64,000 nucleotides of DNA from Margaritifera margaritifera (GCA_029931535.1 JAQPZY010001638.1:5146001-5210000); one strand, 5' to 3'. Positions 36,701-48,120 are shown, counted from the first letter of the stretch. The notes: generated from the sequence alone by a model not told the origin. Program-made: numbers and translations.

Positions 36701-37240
36701 GCCAATTGGACTGAAAGGGTGCTGCTCCCCCCTTACAGGGGTGTGTGACTCACAATCAACCCTTACATCATGGGGGGGGGGCAAGACTCGCTCTCTGCTC
36801 TTTTGGGCATGAGAGGGTGCTGCTCCTCCCAGAGGGAAGGGAGTGTCTCACTCTCTGTCCCAGTGGTAAAGAAAGGGTGCTGCTCCTCCATCTCCAGAGG
36901 GTGTGACACTCTCTGGCTTCACGGAATGAGGACGGTGGTGCTCCTCCCTCTCAGGAGTACACGACTCACTCTCCATCCATTTATATCATCCCTTGGGAGG
37001 AGGCCCACTAACCTTAAAAGTCTCCAGGGAGACTAGGGTAATCCTTATCTGAGATCCGAAGGACTCAGAGAAGGAGAACCCGGAAAACTCTGATGAAGAC
37101 GACAATACATTCTTCCTTGCTTGGTAGGTTCACCGACTCTCCGTGAGATCCCATATACAGCCATCTGTCCTCTTACAGTGAGTGCAGAATAAACAAGTGG
37201 GGTGAGTGTCCCAGGGGATTTCCTGTTGCCACCCTTACCC
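33722..37240 (-). mobile_element. DIRS retrotransposon A, 5' half (leader, ORF1, reverse transcriptase up to just past YFDDWL)
   Basis: Reading the minus strand: a repetitive leader (37000-35600), ORF1-like frame EKLSGTNSNQISCSFITQSR (35380 region), then the reverse transcriptase start LRKGAIEWVLKDQSPAFYSR (about 34330-34270) and IFLVPKKGGK. Next come FKMEI...SVRNAI-type sequence near 34150, the catalytic ILQYFDDWLIHN (about 33900-33865) and CVYMGMNFLTN (about 33755-33722). The frame ends abruptly where polymerase B sequence begins. The next DIRS segment is exactly what starts at 22484 on the plus strand. Frameshifts are present. Confidence 0.78.
35661..36920. repeat. Tandem duplication of about 630 bp in the DIRS leader
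   Basis: 'gactctc.gcccgcctagag', 'gaagaagatctatcc', 'ctctttttagacccaacctt', 'catagggatttagagggа'-like and later blocks recur in the same order with an offset of about 630 bp (35661 and 36291). Shorter G/C-rich subrepeats (ccccttacagggg..., ggtgctgctcctcc) follow in the second unit. The divergence is modest, so the duplication is fairly young or was kept similar. Confidence 0.75.
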
Positions 37241-38060
37241 ACACCTCACTTAGAATTTGTTCCTGAAATATAGATGCTGAAAAGAAGGTTTGTCATACAA
37301 AAAACTTCCGAGTATACATAAGGTATAGAGTGGACTAAGTCTATGCTAATACAATTTATTCAGTGAAAATACACCTTACATAGGTGCTTCACTAAGTATC
37401 AAATGTATAAATGAAGCAACACTAAGCTTCAGAACAGAAAAAGCAATAAAACAAATCAACCAGCCTTAAATACATCAAGTGACTACCAAATTAGCAAAGA
37501 ACCAGTAGGTTACAATTGCTAATAATAAGGAAAATTTTGTAGGAAGGCTATCCAAAACTCTCTCTGTCCTAAAATAGAAAAAAAACCCCGTGTTCGATAA
37601 CCGAGCACAATAGATGAAGTGAAGAAGTGGTATGCGATCTGCTTACCATGTATAAAATTATCACAATTCACAATATAGGAAAGGTGAATTAGATGATTGG
37701 CAGGCAAGTCCGTAGACTGCAAAAAGCAAGGATAGGGAAATTAAAATAAAATACCTACACTTTGCTGCTTAGAAATTGTTTTTGGAATAAAAAAGCAACC
37801 AATTTTGAAACACATTTTGAAACACGCTCCCTGAGAGAGGGTAAAATGGACAAATAAAGATGCCATGACGTACACCGTGTGTACGGAACAATTGTCTAAA
37901 AGCTCTCAAGAAAGCTTAAATAAACTGATAAAAGTCAATCAGGGTATAATCCTCAAGTTTAAGAAGAATATAGCAGACAAGGCAATTGATAATTTGCTCA
38001 TTGACCCACAAAGTGGCAGCTAATCTTCTTTACATAAGCAATGTTGAACATTACAACATG
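37241..38060. other. Spacer between DIRS 5' half and its terminal repeat
   Basis: AT-rich, with no recognised coding sequence. It may be an insertion into the DIRS leader or flanking intron. Confidence 0.4.
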
Positions 38061-38064
38061 GCAA

Positions 38065-38265
38065 CCAAAAAATTAATGAGGATGGTGCATGCCCAGTATG
38101 TGTGGGGATCTAATGCAGGGGTGACCCAGTGTTCTGGAAGGTTCTGGTTCACCCTAAAGGGGGGACAAAATTTTCATCGTTCAGTCAGGGTATTTTTTTC
38201 CCAGAAAAGTATTAGCTATGCAATGACAACAGGTATGATATTACTGATATTAAAACTGAATTTCC
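38065..38265. repeat. DIRS terminal-repeat fragment
   Basis: It shares 'tatgtgtggggatctaatgc', 'gggtgacccagtgttctg', 'cagtcagggtatttt' and 'ctatgcaatgacaacaggta' with the DIRS ends at 24672-24715 and 24860-25000. It is probably the outer inverted terminal repeat of the minus-strand DIRS half, or a solo remnant. Confidence 0.6.
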
Positions 38266-40788
38266 AGTAAGTTTCAATAGACTTGTAGAACTAGACAGTT
38301 TATTCTCAATTGTACAATGCCACTTACTTTAGTCACATGCACTGATCCCTCTGGGACCATAAAACCCACTTTTCAAGTCTCAAAACACACCCACCACTGT
38401 CTGGAAGGTTGCCAGGTTTGCCTAAATGATATATCTCAATCCTTTTTTCGACATATAGAGAACTTTGTGATGATTTGATCACTTATAATATGCTTAAGAA
38501 AAAAGATTAGAATGAGTAGTAGGGCCTACTCAGCAAGCACTTCATAATATTTCCTGGTTTGATACAGTATAATAAGTAAGATACCTAATATGCAAGATTA
38601 CCTAATATGCAAGATTACCTAATGGCCTTCACAAGTCAATTATCTCCACAATTAGATGGTGCCACAGGACTAGGCCAGTCCATATAATTCAGATTAATTA
38701 TATAATCCTACCCCACAATTTTGAAACAACAAACACCCAACTTGTATAATTTTGCCAGAATTTGCATGTAAATTGTTTTGCCATCAATATTCAGAATACA
38801 GGTGATTTTTGCTGTCATCAATAGTATTTGTTTTCAAATTTGATTTCCTTTCCTTCTTTAACATTATAATTTGAATTTTACATTACCTCAAAACAACATT
38901 TATAAAGAATTCTAATCATAATCAAGGATAAGTATTTTGGAAACAGTATTTGCCAGTATCATCTCATTATTATCAGGATAATTTTCATATCGATAATATT
39001 TTCTTCAATGTGAGAAGGTACAAATTTAATATAGAAAAGATTACAAAATGAATAAATGAAAAATATTTTAAATCAAATATCTGAGATCAAATGCCAAATG
39101 AAGTTTTGCTGGATCATATCTTTCCTTAATTTTCAAAATATCTTTTTTTTTTTTACCAATTTCTTAATGATACCAAATCTTTGACAGTTTTTCAGTGGAA
39201 AAATCTTAAGCATTTGTTTCAAAAATTATGATGATGATGCAGGGGTTACAAAATCTCGAAAATTAATAGGGGATGTATGATGGTAAGGCATATAATTCAA
39301 GACAACACCTTTGTATCCTTTTAAGATTACATGTTGTTGTTTTTTTTTTGCAATGAAACAATCAATGATTTTCTCTTTCTTGTATTTGTATCACCTGCAT
39401 GTACATCTATGTGTCTGTGTATATGTGTGTGTACATGTGTGTGTATAAATGCACAAGTGTTTGTCTGAAGAGAAAATCTCATGTTGAAATCTCCACAGAA
39501 ACAATTAAGATTTAATTCGTCACTGCACTGTGACTTATTATTAAAATTTTATTGGAATACAAGAAGTAATGCATCTATAAACTGGTCTCTGGTCCTGGTA
39601 ATTAAAAGTCAGACACAAGTCATCACATTAATTATCTTAGACCTGAAATTGTTTTAAAAAAATAAAAACTCCACAGGAATTGCACAAATTCAAATTATAC
39701 CTACCAGTATAACTAAAACTGTGATCAGTCCTGCTAATAGAAAATGTGTTACATGTCTATATAGTAATTCATTCTACCAGTCTATTTTGGGTGCCGGAAC
39801 TATTCCACCAGTGCAATGAAGTGTGCTGAACATCTGATTAAGATTTGTTACACAATAACTGACATGTGCACACAATAAGCTGTAAATTGATTATCTTATT
39901 ATTGTAATTTGGAGAGTTTATGGCTAAAGATGGGATATTTAATGAACTGTTATACTAGTAAGTAATAATGAGGTCAAAGGTGGTTCATAATGGCTCGTGA
40001 GTCTTTGATTAAAATTCAGCTGACCTTTGGTGCAGGCAAGATAAAAAGGATAGACCGATCAAGAACTGATTTAGGCAGAAACACTTGCATAAACATTTTC
40101 ATTTTTTTGTCTTTTTTTAATTGTTATTGTGCTTTTCAAGATTTATTAAGAGGAATATTTAAGGGAAGCTCTTATCTTTTTTTGGGGTCAATTCATGCCA
40201 AAACATTCACTTTCTCCCTATGCAAAAAAAGAAAAAGAAAAAACACAACCCCAATCCCCACTGCCTAAAATATATTATAAATATATTATATATTACAACA
40301 AGTTAAACAATGCATAGAAATCATAGTTTAAGTCAGTGGAGGAGAATAGGTTCTAAGTTTGCATTGTGTCCTTCATGCAAAGTGGATTTTAAGATAGTAT
40401 AATATGCTAAATTACAGTAACTGATGAGCAGATAAACAGAAAAACAGATGGATGAACTATACTGTTGATGTGAATTCCTTGTTTGTAACATATGTTCCAT
40501 GTTTCAGAAAATATGATATACTTAAAATGTAAAAACTTTGCCTTGACTAGCAGGGCCATATTTCTTCTGAAAGATAAAACAAAGACACTGAAGTCTGCCT
40601 GGCAACTAGCATTTGTTTGGGTAAATCTCAGCACTTTAAGTTCGACACTGTATACTTTAATGCACTCAACCAAAAGTTACTGTGTTGCATGGAGCACAAA
40701 AAGTTTCCCATCCTGACAACAATTTAACTTAAACTGTGGCTCCTCATAAGTACATCTGAACAAAACGAAATATATGAACACTACTTAC
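38266..40788. other. Intron 2, proximal part, nothing recognised
   Basis: AT-rich sequence with homopolymer runs and no supportable gene or element. The splice donor ttg|gtaagt of the upstream sacsin exon lies at 40788-40783 on the minus strand. Confidence 0.55.
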
Positions 40789-42360
40789 CAAGATTTACCA
40801 TCTTCATGAAATGTTCCATAAGTTGCTGTGTTGATTTTCCCAGATGAAGGAACAGGTTTTTCATATCAGGAAACAGATCCACTTCAGATGATTTGGCCAA
40901 AAAGATTTTATCATGACAATCCTCCCTACTTGTAAAAGATGCAAAGTTTCCATCTTGTAGTGGCAGCAAGTGCAGCCCTTTCAGTTTATGGTAATCAGCA
41001 TCTGCTACAAGAAATTCTAGTATTGATACTTTTTCCTCAAAACCAAGTTCACAGTACTTGAGATTAGTCTTAAGAATTTTGCAGAATTCCTTTGGACTCA
41101 AGTCCAAGATCTCTGGCTTATCAAGGAAATAGCTACCTACATGTTGAGGAACATCCACCCAATTCTGATCATATATTCTGAGAGTATTTTTGACGTTTTC
41201 CTTGCACTTCTCTGATAATTTTTGATAATGACTGAATGAAGAAAACAAAGCATCTCTTGGTGTTATCCACTTTCCACCATTACACTGTGTAAAAAGAAAT
41301 GACATATTCCACAATTTCTCCTTTACTCTATCAACTAAATGCCTCCATTTTTCATCAACATCCGTCAAAACAGGAAGCACTGCATAGACCTGCTCAATCA
41401 TTTTCTTTTCATTTCCATGGTTAGAGCAGTGTTTCACCATCTCCTGTATCAACATGCAGTATGCACTGGGCAGTATCTCTCGTACAAGGCACTGGTTCCA
41501 TTGGATGGCATTATCCATGTGAAGGTTTTGAGACTCCTGTTCAGATGATGACCACTTCAAATGTCGTCTATTCCGACTCAATGCAAATAGTCCATTAACA
41601 TGTACTGGAAGTCCAGTCAAGCTTTTTGCTTCCTGTGGTAATGGCATGAAGCAGAAAATGTGGCCTCCTTTCTGAAAACGATCACTAAAACTTTCACACA
41701 TTGCAACACCTACATATGGGCTATATGAGAGTGATTTGTCATTTGAAAGCCGTTTGAGAGTGTCTGACATTTCCCCACCTTTGTAGAAATCCACCACTGT
41801 CCAATGAATTGTCTCTGGCTCATTCTCTTCCCAAGCTTCTGTTATACTCACACAAACATGTCTACAGCTGTCTAAGTCCCTGTCGGAATAACCCCCATTT
41901 AACTCTAACACTTTATCGATGAATTTAATCTTTCTGTCCTTAGAGTCTGGATCCATCTTTACTTTGACCTTCAATAATGGATCCACCATTCCATGGTCAA
42001 ACTGTGTCCCTGTGTCAGTACAAAACAACTCCACACTTGCCAGACTTTTTAAGAATATGAGGATGCTGGGAGCATCTGTCTGGAAGGACTTGAACAGATC
42101 CAAGACCTTTGTAGTCGTATAGGTTGTGTCAGATAGGTCAGTGGGCACGTCACGCAGTGGAAACCAAAATAAAGTTCCATTGTAATTTCCCTTTCTTAAT
42201 ACCCTAGAGGAGAATCCAAATACCTTGTTCAGTGCCTCTAGGCAGTCTGCTCGTGTAGATTTGGACATGTCATCCAGCTTCATTATGTTGCAAACCCCAT
42301 CTTCTTTTTCATGGGGGTTTAGTAGCAGAAGCTGATCACCACTTATAATGCAAGGATAGT
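40789..42360 (-). CDS. SACS-like: Sacsin-like gene, exon carrying the rest of sacsin repeat 1
   Basis: A 1572-bp exon (524 codons, phase 1 at both ends). The acceptor is ttttcttttggcag and the donor G|gtaagt. It opens with DYPCIISGDQLLLLNPHEKE, which continues the ATPase fold from the 58.5-kb exon. It carries GTLFWFPLRD, SILIFLKSLASVELF, then the sacsin block GLPVHVNGLFALSRNRRHLK (about 41630-41570) and a helical tail. No internal stop. Joining phase 1 to the giant exon at 16399 gives an uninterrupted frame across the junction (CTT-G|GA-ATT). It belongs to the same transcript as the exons at 58.5 and 16.4 kb. Confidence 0.93.
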
Positions 42361-43035
42361 CTGCCAAAAGAAAAGAAAATTACACTTTCATAAAAAGATT
42401 CAGTGAATTTGCAGATGTAATTTATCTAAAACAGAGACCATAATATTTTTCACAAGTGTGGTCAGTTCAAAGAATTTTAATTTCATCAAACTGGTTAAAA
42501 TTGTTTTCAAGCTTGCAATATTGTGCTGTGCTGTCCAATATAGGCATTTCACATGTTTTAAAAAGTTATGGCCTTTATTGGCTTTTGAAACTAGTTTTCA
42601 TATTTTTAAAGCATATTAGCTATGAAGCTTCACATTTAGCAATATCTTTGATGATATCAACTTCAGCGAAGATTTTGACCATATTTTACAGATTTATAGC
42701 CAATGAAAAACTCAGCACTACACATAGTTCCAAGTCCTCCAGGCTTTTAGTGGGAGGCAGCAGCAGACACTCACATAAAGCTGATGATATCCACTTCAAG
42801 AACTTATTTGTCTCCACAAATTAAATGATGAAACAAAATTCAGCAGTTTTTCAAAAATTGTTTTGTTGGTATGTTTGGCATATGTTTGGTATTTATGTTT
42901 TTGCCACATGTTTGAAAAGTTACTTATGCACTTGAAATGAAATAAATGCCTCCACCTCTCACCCCTGCCTTTAATGAGTAGTGGAAGTAGAATATAACCG
43001 AATCTCTGGCCCTCCCAGCTTTTTCATTTTTAAAT
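42361..43035. other. Intron 1, distal part, nothing recognised
   Basis: Polypyrimidine tract and AG acceptor of the sacsin exon, then AT-rich intron without recognised features. Confidence 0.5.
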
Positions 43036-43039
43036 CCTT

Positions 43040-43760
43040 GTACTGGCCAAAAGGGCCAGTGACTAGCAGATAACCAAATCTTCAGACACACTTTTATTTT
43101 TCTGAGAGGTCACAGACTCTCACCATTTTGTCACCTTATCTAACCAAGGTCAGTCTTGAACTAATATGTGCAGAGGACCAAAACAACTTTACATTCAATA
43201 CATACCACATTAAGAATAAAACTATACTTCCTTTCCAATGCAGAGACCACAAAATTTTCAGGACCAAGGCCCACTGGTTCTGTTTTGCATCGCCATTGGT
43301 TGGACTCGATGGGCAATTGTGTGAAAAGTGGGACACGTCATTCGTACCCCCCCCCCCAATCGGTTGGAAATGCACATCTGACACAAAGCTGTTGTCATCT
43401 TCACACTAGACCTTGTGTCAGATGAGCTATTCCAATGAAGTATCTTCTTCAGTATGAGTGACATCCCCATATCTGCACATGTGACTGTCGAGTCAAAACA
43501 ATGACAGCAGTCAAAGGAACCAATGGGCCTCAGACCTGAAAATTTGATGGCCTTAGCATGGAAAAAAGTCTTGTTTGATTTTTAATGTCATATGTATTGA
43601 AAGTAAAATCATTTTGGCTCTCTCCATATAAAAATTCATGACTACACATTGTTTAGATAAGAAAAAAAGAGTAGCAAGAATACAGTGGCCCCTCAGAGAA
43701 ATAGAAATATAAGATTTGGTTAACTGCTGTCTCTGGCTCTGTTCAGCCAGTAGAAAGATA
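43040..43760. mobile_element. Large imperfect palindrome (foldback or MITE-like)
   Basis: Left-arm blocks tactggcc...ccagtga..agcag.taaccaaatctt, tttctgagaggtcac, ttcaatacat and aaaattttcagg...aggcccactggttc reappear inverted on the right (gaaccaatgggcct..acctgaaaattt, atgtattgaa, cctcagagaaat, aagatttggtta...). The centre is near 43405 within 'acatctgacaca...tgtgtcagatg'. The arms are about 330-350 bp and clearly diverged. No coding potential. The ends and target duplication are not certain. Confidence 0.7.
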
Positions 43761-43774
43761 AACAACAGTCCCTC

Positions 43775-43990
43775 AAAGGGATAAGTAAACTGATAAGTAA
43801 ACATCATAAAAAGACTTTTAGTGAAACCTCCACATTTGTATGACTCCATTCAGTTGGAGTAGCAATAAAAGATTTTCAAGATGACCACTGTGGTGGCCAT
43901 ATTGGATGTCCAAGTGAAGCTGTTTTTATTTAGAGCCAACTAGACATCATATGAAGTCTTCTGGTGAAAACGCCATGCAGAGATGCTGCC
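43775..43990 (+). repeat. Copy of a ~150-bp dispersed/tandem repeat
   Basis: It contains 'aagattttcaagatg.c..ctgtggtggccatattgga' and 'ccaactagacatcat', matching the tandem units at 47660-47988. This kind of repeat is familiar from marine invertebrate genomes. Confidence 0.65.
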
Positions 43991-44084
43991 AGGATTTTAT
44001 CGAAAGGGTGGAGCTCCCCCCTTTGTCACCAAAATAAGGGGGGAGTAGAAATAAAATGAGGGGGAGCAGGAAATGGTCATTATA

Positions 44085-44565
44085 AGTTCAATATTTACCT
44101 AACACATAAAAATCCATCTCTTTCTTTTTTTCCTACTCTATTGAAATCAAAATCCTCAAAAGATGTCTCCTCTAGTTGTATAAGCATTAATCTGTTGATC
44201 AATTCTGAGCTTAATTTGTTCCTTATCTGTGTATGAATATTGTTCTGTGCTGAGAACGCCCTTTTGCATATACATAGCTAGCTAAGCCTGCTTGAATAAG
44301 TTGGAAAAATGTTCTTTATGGTTGTTATGCATAATTTTCAGCAGCTCACAGGTACCGTCTCTTGGATATCTCTGCTCCAAAATAATATTTTTCACTAACA
44401 AGAACTCTGCCAAAGTTTCAGTTTCTTGAATAAGTGCTTTGCTGACTACTACATGTATGCCATATTTCTGATCTGTACCACAATTTTGTATTAGGGTTTT
44501 AAGTCCATCAATGCCATAGTCAGCTTGTTCAGAGTTATTCTGATTAAAAATAAATATCCGTACTT
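44085..44565 (-). pseudogene. hAT transposase C-terminal (dimerisation) fragment
   Basis: The minus-strand frame CKRAFSAQNNIHTQIRNKLS followed by SELINRLMLIQLEE (about 44260-44160) is the hallmark hAT C-terminal dimerisation motif. Upstream, after a frameshift, are YGIDGLKTLIQNCGTDQKYG and LAEFLLVKNIILEQRYP. The rest of the transposase and the ends are missing. It is not related in sequence to the small hAT elements at 27.9 and 48.0 kb as far as can be judged. Confidence 0.75.
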
Positions 44566-45214
44566 TTTAATTTCTTTTTAGATTTTTATTTATACAATTT
44601 ATCTTAACCCTTAGATAGACCAACAAGTTGTTCTCCACCTTTTTTTTTTTTTTTTTGACTGGTGGCAGAGAACAATGGTGCATGGCACTAATTGTACTGG
44701 AGCGTTAGCTTGTTTATCAGTCGGATTATCGGACCACTCGCTATTAATTAATAAATTTATTTAGACTAACCTTTGTATCCAGATGGTAAGTATAATCCCT
44801 CTTCTAATGATCTATTGCGTTAAATCCTTTAGAACACTCACTTTTTTAGTATAAATCCCTATCAGAACAGAACACCTGTGTATTCAGTGGCTGTTGACCT
44901 CGGATTTGAATTACTGACGCATGCCTGGAAAGCAGCTTCACCCCAAGGTAAGAGTAACGCATGGAAACTGTCTAGAGAGGCATATATCACTGGGAACTGA
45001 CTATTGCTTGGGATGGAGCTGTGCCCTTACGGTAGAAATTTAGGAGAGAGAGAGAAAGAGAGAGACGTCATGTCAGAAATGTGAGATAGAGCTGTGCTGT
45101 TATGGCAGAAATTTAGGAGAGAGAGATGTCATGTCAGAAATGCAAGATAGAGTGAATGATAAATACATTTTAAAAAGACCATAAACTGTTTTCAGCTGTG
45201 AAAATATGCTACAC

Positions 45215-45240
45215 AATAATAATAATAATAATAATAATAA
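45215..45240. repeat. (AAT)n microsatellite
   Basis: About nine AAT units just inside the left arm of the foldback element. Confidence 0.9.
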
Positions 45241-45867
45241 TTTATTATTATTACTAGTGGTAGTATTTTCAATCATATTTAATAACATCTACAAAGGTAT
45301 GCCCAAAACAATCCAGTAAGTGTATTGAAGAGGACATATATGTATTTGTTTTCATGTCCCCAAAGTTAGGTATGCAAGGGTGGAAACATTGCCTATCATC
45401 TCCTGTCATGGTGCTGCACAACAGGAAGCATTCATCTGTTTAATAGCTGGAGTACACTTCGCATACACCTTGTAATATACACTCCACCCTTTATGATTAC
45501 TTTGGATAGTTTGATAATAACAACAGACACTTTCCTTTGCTCTCCATGGAATAACAATTATATACTCACGATTATATTGTTGTATCATTGCCATTCATTT
45601 TATTCCCAAGGTAATTAAAAGAAGAGGTATTAAAGAGCACTCAGGTCTGATAAGTCAATGCAAAGACAGAGGGGGGGGGGGTACATACCTATCTGGTAAG
45701 ACTGCGATTGTGATTGTTCTACTTGGGTCGAACAGAAGATACTTAAATATATACAGTCAGCGAAACTTCTCAGGACTAAAATCTCTCGAAATTCTGGTCT
45801 GAAATTGTCACCCCTACAATGATGATAAGTGTTTTTAGCAGCGAAATGATAAGATATAAATTTATAT

Positions 45868-45949
45868 ACTGTGTGTGCATGTGTGTGTGTGCATGTGTGT
45901 GTGTGCATGTGTGTGTGTGTGCATGTGTGTGTGTGAGAGAGAGAGAGAT
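45868..45949. repeat. (TG)n/TGCATG compound microsatellite
   Basis: Runs of tgtgtgtg broken by regular gcatg, ending in gagagagaga, in the loop of the foldback element. Confidence 0.95.
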
Positions 45950-47147
45950 GCAATTAGTGATATAACAAGTACTTACATTAATCGAAGATCGGTAGAATGG
46001 AGAACACAAGCAAAACACAAAACGAAAAAACCCCAACACACAACATGAACACCAAAAAAAAAACCCCAACTACAACAAAAGAACTATTTTGGATCAAACA
46101 TTCAGTTATTATTTTCCATAAAATTTATGATACATGCTTTATGTTCAGTTCTTAGACAAATTTTCTTTGGGCATATTGACTTTTAAGGGTGTCAATACAT
46201 TCCAACCCATGGCATTCATGTGCTTATTCATTATGAGTATCAGCCAGTATGAGACTGTACAATATTATTAGGTGATATATAAAATATACTTAATTTTAAA
46301 CGAAAAAGATAACACATTTCTACTCTATCTCACATTTCTGACATGACATCTCTCTCTCTCTCTCCTAAATTTCTGCCATAACGGCACAGCTCTATCTCAC
46401 ATTTCTGACATGACGTCTCTCTCTCTCCTAAATTTCTGCAGTAACGGCACTTCTCCGACCCAAGTGTTAGTCAGTTCCCAGTGATATATGCCTCTCTAGA
46501 TGGTTTCCACGTGTTACTCTTACCTTGGGGTGATGCTGCTTTCCAGGCATGCATCGGTAATTCAAATATGAGGTCAACAGCCGCTGAATACACAGGTGTT
46601 CTGTTCTGACAGGGATTTATACTAAAAAAGTGAGTGTTCTAAAGGATTTAATGCAATGGATCATTTAGAAGAGGGATTATACTTACCGTCTGGATACAAA
46701 GGTTAGTCTAAATAAATCTATTAATTAATAGCGAGCGGTCCGATAATCTGACTGATAAACAAGCTAACGCTCCAGCACAATTAGTGCCATGCACACCGTT
46801 GTTCTCCGCCACTAATCAAAAAAAAAAAAAAGGTGGAGAACAACTTTTTGGTCTAAACCCTTAGAGTGCTTTATAGTTTTGTAGCACAAGATACCTCAAG
46901 GCAGAATTGTTTGAGAAAAGAAATGAAAAATTGCACTCTACTTTTAAATTACCTGTACTTTAATTTGTCTTAGTATTATGCCTTTTTGACATTTAATTTC
47001 GAACGACAGCTTAATAGGTGATTGACCGGCATGCCATCTGTTTTTGTTCATCTAGCATGTACATCGGACATTTTCAGGTTCAAAATTACTCACTGGTATT
47101 TCCAGTAACACTCTCCGGGCTCCAATAATCTCATATACTTCAAAACT

Positions 47148-47237
47148 TTAAAAATCATTGTCATCATCGCTATCATCGGCCATTATTTGCCGAACAAAAT
47201 CATCATCTGAAGATGAACCCTGTTGCAAGTCAGCCAT
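47148..47237 (-). pseudogene. piggyBac transposase N-terminal fragment (29 aa)
   Basis: The minus-strand frame starts MADLQQGSSSDDDFVRQIMA and continues DDSDDDNDF before a stop. Acidic Asp/Ser-rich N-termini are usual for piggyBac transposases. It lies about 250 bp inside the right terminal repeat in the expected orientation. The catalytic domain is absent. Confidence 0.6.
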
Positions 47238-47489
47238 TTTGGATTTTCCAGGGGCCCTTACTTTAAACATGCATTTGTAAAACTTCTTTCATGAATGGAT
47301 GGATAAAACTCGACAATGCTTGTTCCAGGGCCCAATATGCCAATCAAATTTAGTTTAACAACTGTTCATATCAAGCCGAATGATTTGTAAACAGTTGCCT
47401 ACCGGAAAAAAAGACCGATAACGAGACAAGCGCTATGAGACTTCTACACACAGCGTGACTTGTGCCCTGACAAGCACTTTAAGGGTTAA

Positions 47490-47655
47490 CAGTTAATTAA
47501 AATTGTATACTGTGCAGAGTACATTTTTATATGTGCGACTTTAAACTAATTTGCGGGAGTTCTCGCGCATCACTGCTTTCCAAGTGCACGAATTCGTACA
47601 AATTTTTTGCGATTCGCATGCCCTGGCAGCATCTCTATGCCATGTCGATAAGACT
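47490..47655. other. Short spacer
   Basis: No recognised feature between the piggyBac right end and the 150-bp tandem repeat. Confidence 0.5.
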
Positions 47656-47659
47656 TTCT

Positions 47660-47988
47660 GTTTAGGAGGAGTAGTGATAACAAGATTTTCAAGCTGGCTG
47701 CTGTGGCAGCCATCCTGGATGTCAGATCCACACCATTTTCATTTAGGACCAACTAGACATCATTAAATAAAACTCTTTTTTAGTGAAACCCCATGTTGAT
47801 ATGACCATCCATTCAGGAGGAGTGGTGATAAGAACAAGATTTTCAAGATGGCAGCTGTGGTGGCCATATTGGACATATGAGCTGTAGTATTTTCATCTAG
47901 GACCAACAAGACCTTGGGATGATTGTATGTGTAAACATTTCACAGCAATCCTCCAAGTAGTTTAGGAGGAGTAGTGATAATAAACTTG
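47660..47988 (+). repeat. ~150-bp tandem repeat, about 2.2 units
   Basis: Units start 'aggaggagt(a/g)gtgata' at about 47666, 47817 and 47966 and contain 'caagattttcaag.tggc' and 'taggaccaac.agac'. The third unit is cut by a 116-bp hAT MITE and resumes as 'ggatggacggatgtcagaca...' after it. Confidence 0.8.
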
Positions 47989-47996
47989 TGCTAATG

Positions 47997-48112
47997 CAGG
48001 CATGTGCAACCTATGGCCCACGACCTGGTTTTATCGGCTTATTTACATCACAGGGTGTGGCTTTACAAATCACTTATCCAGTCCATACCCTGGAGGAAGT
48101 TGCACATGCCTG
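47997..48112. mobile_element. 116-bp hAT MITE with perfect 8-bp target duplication
   Basis: The terminal inverted repeats are CAGGCATGTGCAAC at the left and its exact complement at the right (14/14). The flanks are tgctaatg on both sides (47989-47996 and 48113-48120). Eight-bp duplication and CAGG ends indicate hAT. It is too short to encode anything. Perfect repeats and duplication suggest a recent insertion. Confidence 0.93.
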
Positions 48113-48120
48113 TGCTAATG

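Larger units (their letters stand above)
44616..46855. mobile_element. Foldback Mutator-like element (2240 bp, ~540-bp inverted arms)
   Basis: The ends read TAGACCAACAAGTTGTTCTCC and the inverted GGAGAACAACTTTTTGGTCTA. They are flanked by the same 10 bp, aacccttaga (44606-44615 and 46856-46865). The arms (44616-45155 and 46318-46855) are nearly alike over about 540 bp and enclose a loop of about 1160 bp. Long inverted arms with 9-11-bp target duplications point to Mutator-like elements. No transposase is visible, so it is non-autonomous. Each arm contains an 82-bp tandem duplication (aaatttaggagagaga...tgtcagaaatg). The target is the very end of a piggyBac relic. Confidence 0.85.
44608..47485 (-). 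mobile_element. piggyBac-type relic (about 0.63 kb) split by a Mutator-like insertion
   Basis: Left end TTAA (44604-44607) then CCCTTAGA. After the inserted element the end sequence resumes as CCCTTAGAGTGCTT (46858-46871). The right end is AAGCACTTTAAGGG followed by TTAA (47486-47489). The inverted repeats CCCTTA(G/A)AGTGCTT match at 13 of 14 positions, and TTAA flanks both sides, which is the piggyBac signature. Without the insertion the element is about 628 bp. It retains a short acidic N-terminal transposase frame near its right end, so it is an internally deleted derivative. Confidence 0.85.

Noticed and set aside
40781..42367. The 528-aa frame as a separate small gene
   Set aside because: It has acceptor and donor sites at both ends, lacks an ATG start, and begins in the middle of an ATPase fold that the 58.5-kb exon supplies.
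45630..46069. His/Thr-rich minus-strand frames
   Set aside because: They are translations of a TG/TGCATG microsatellite inside the foldback element.
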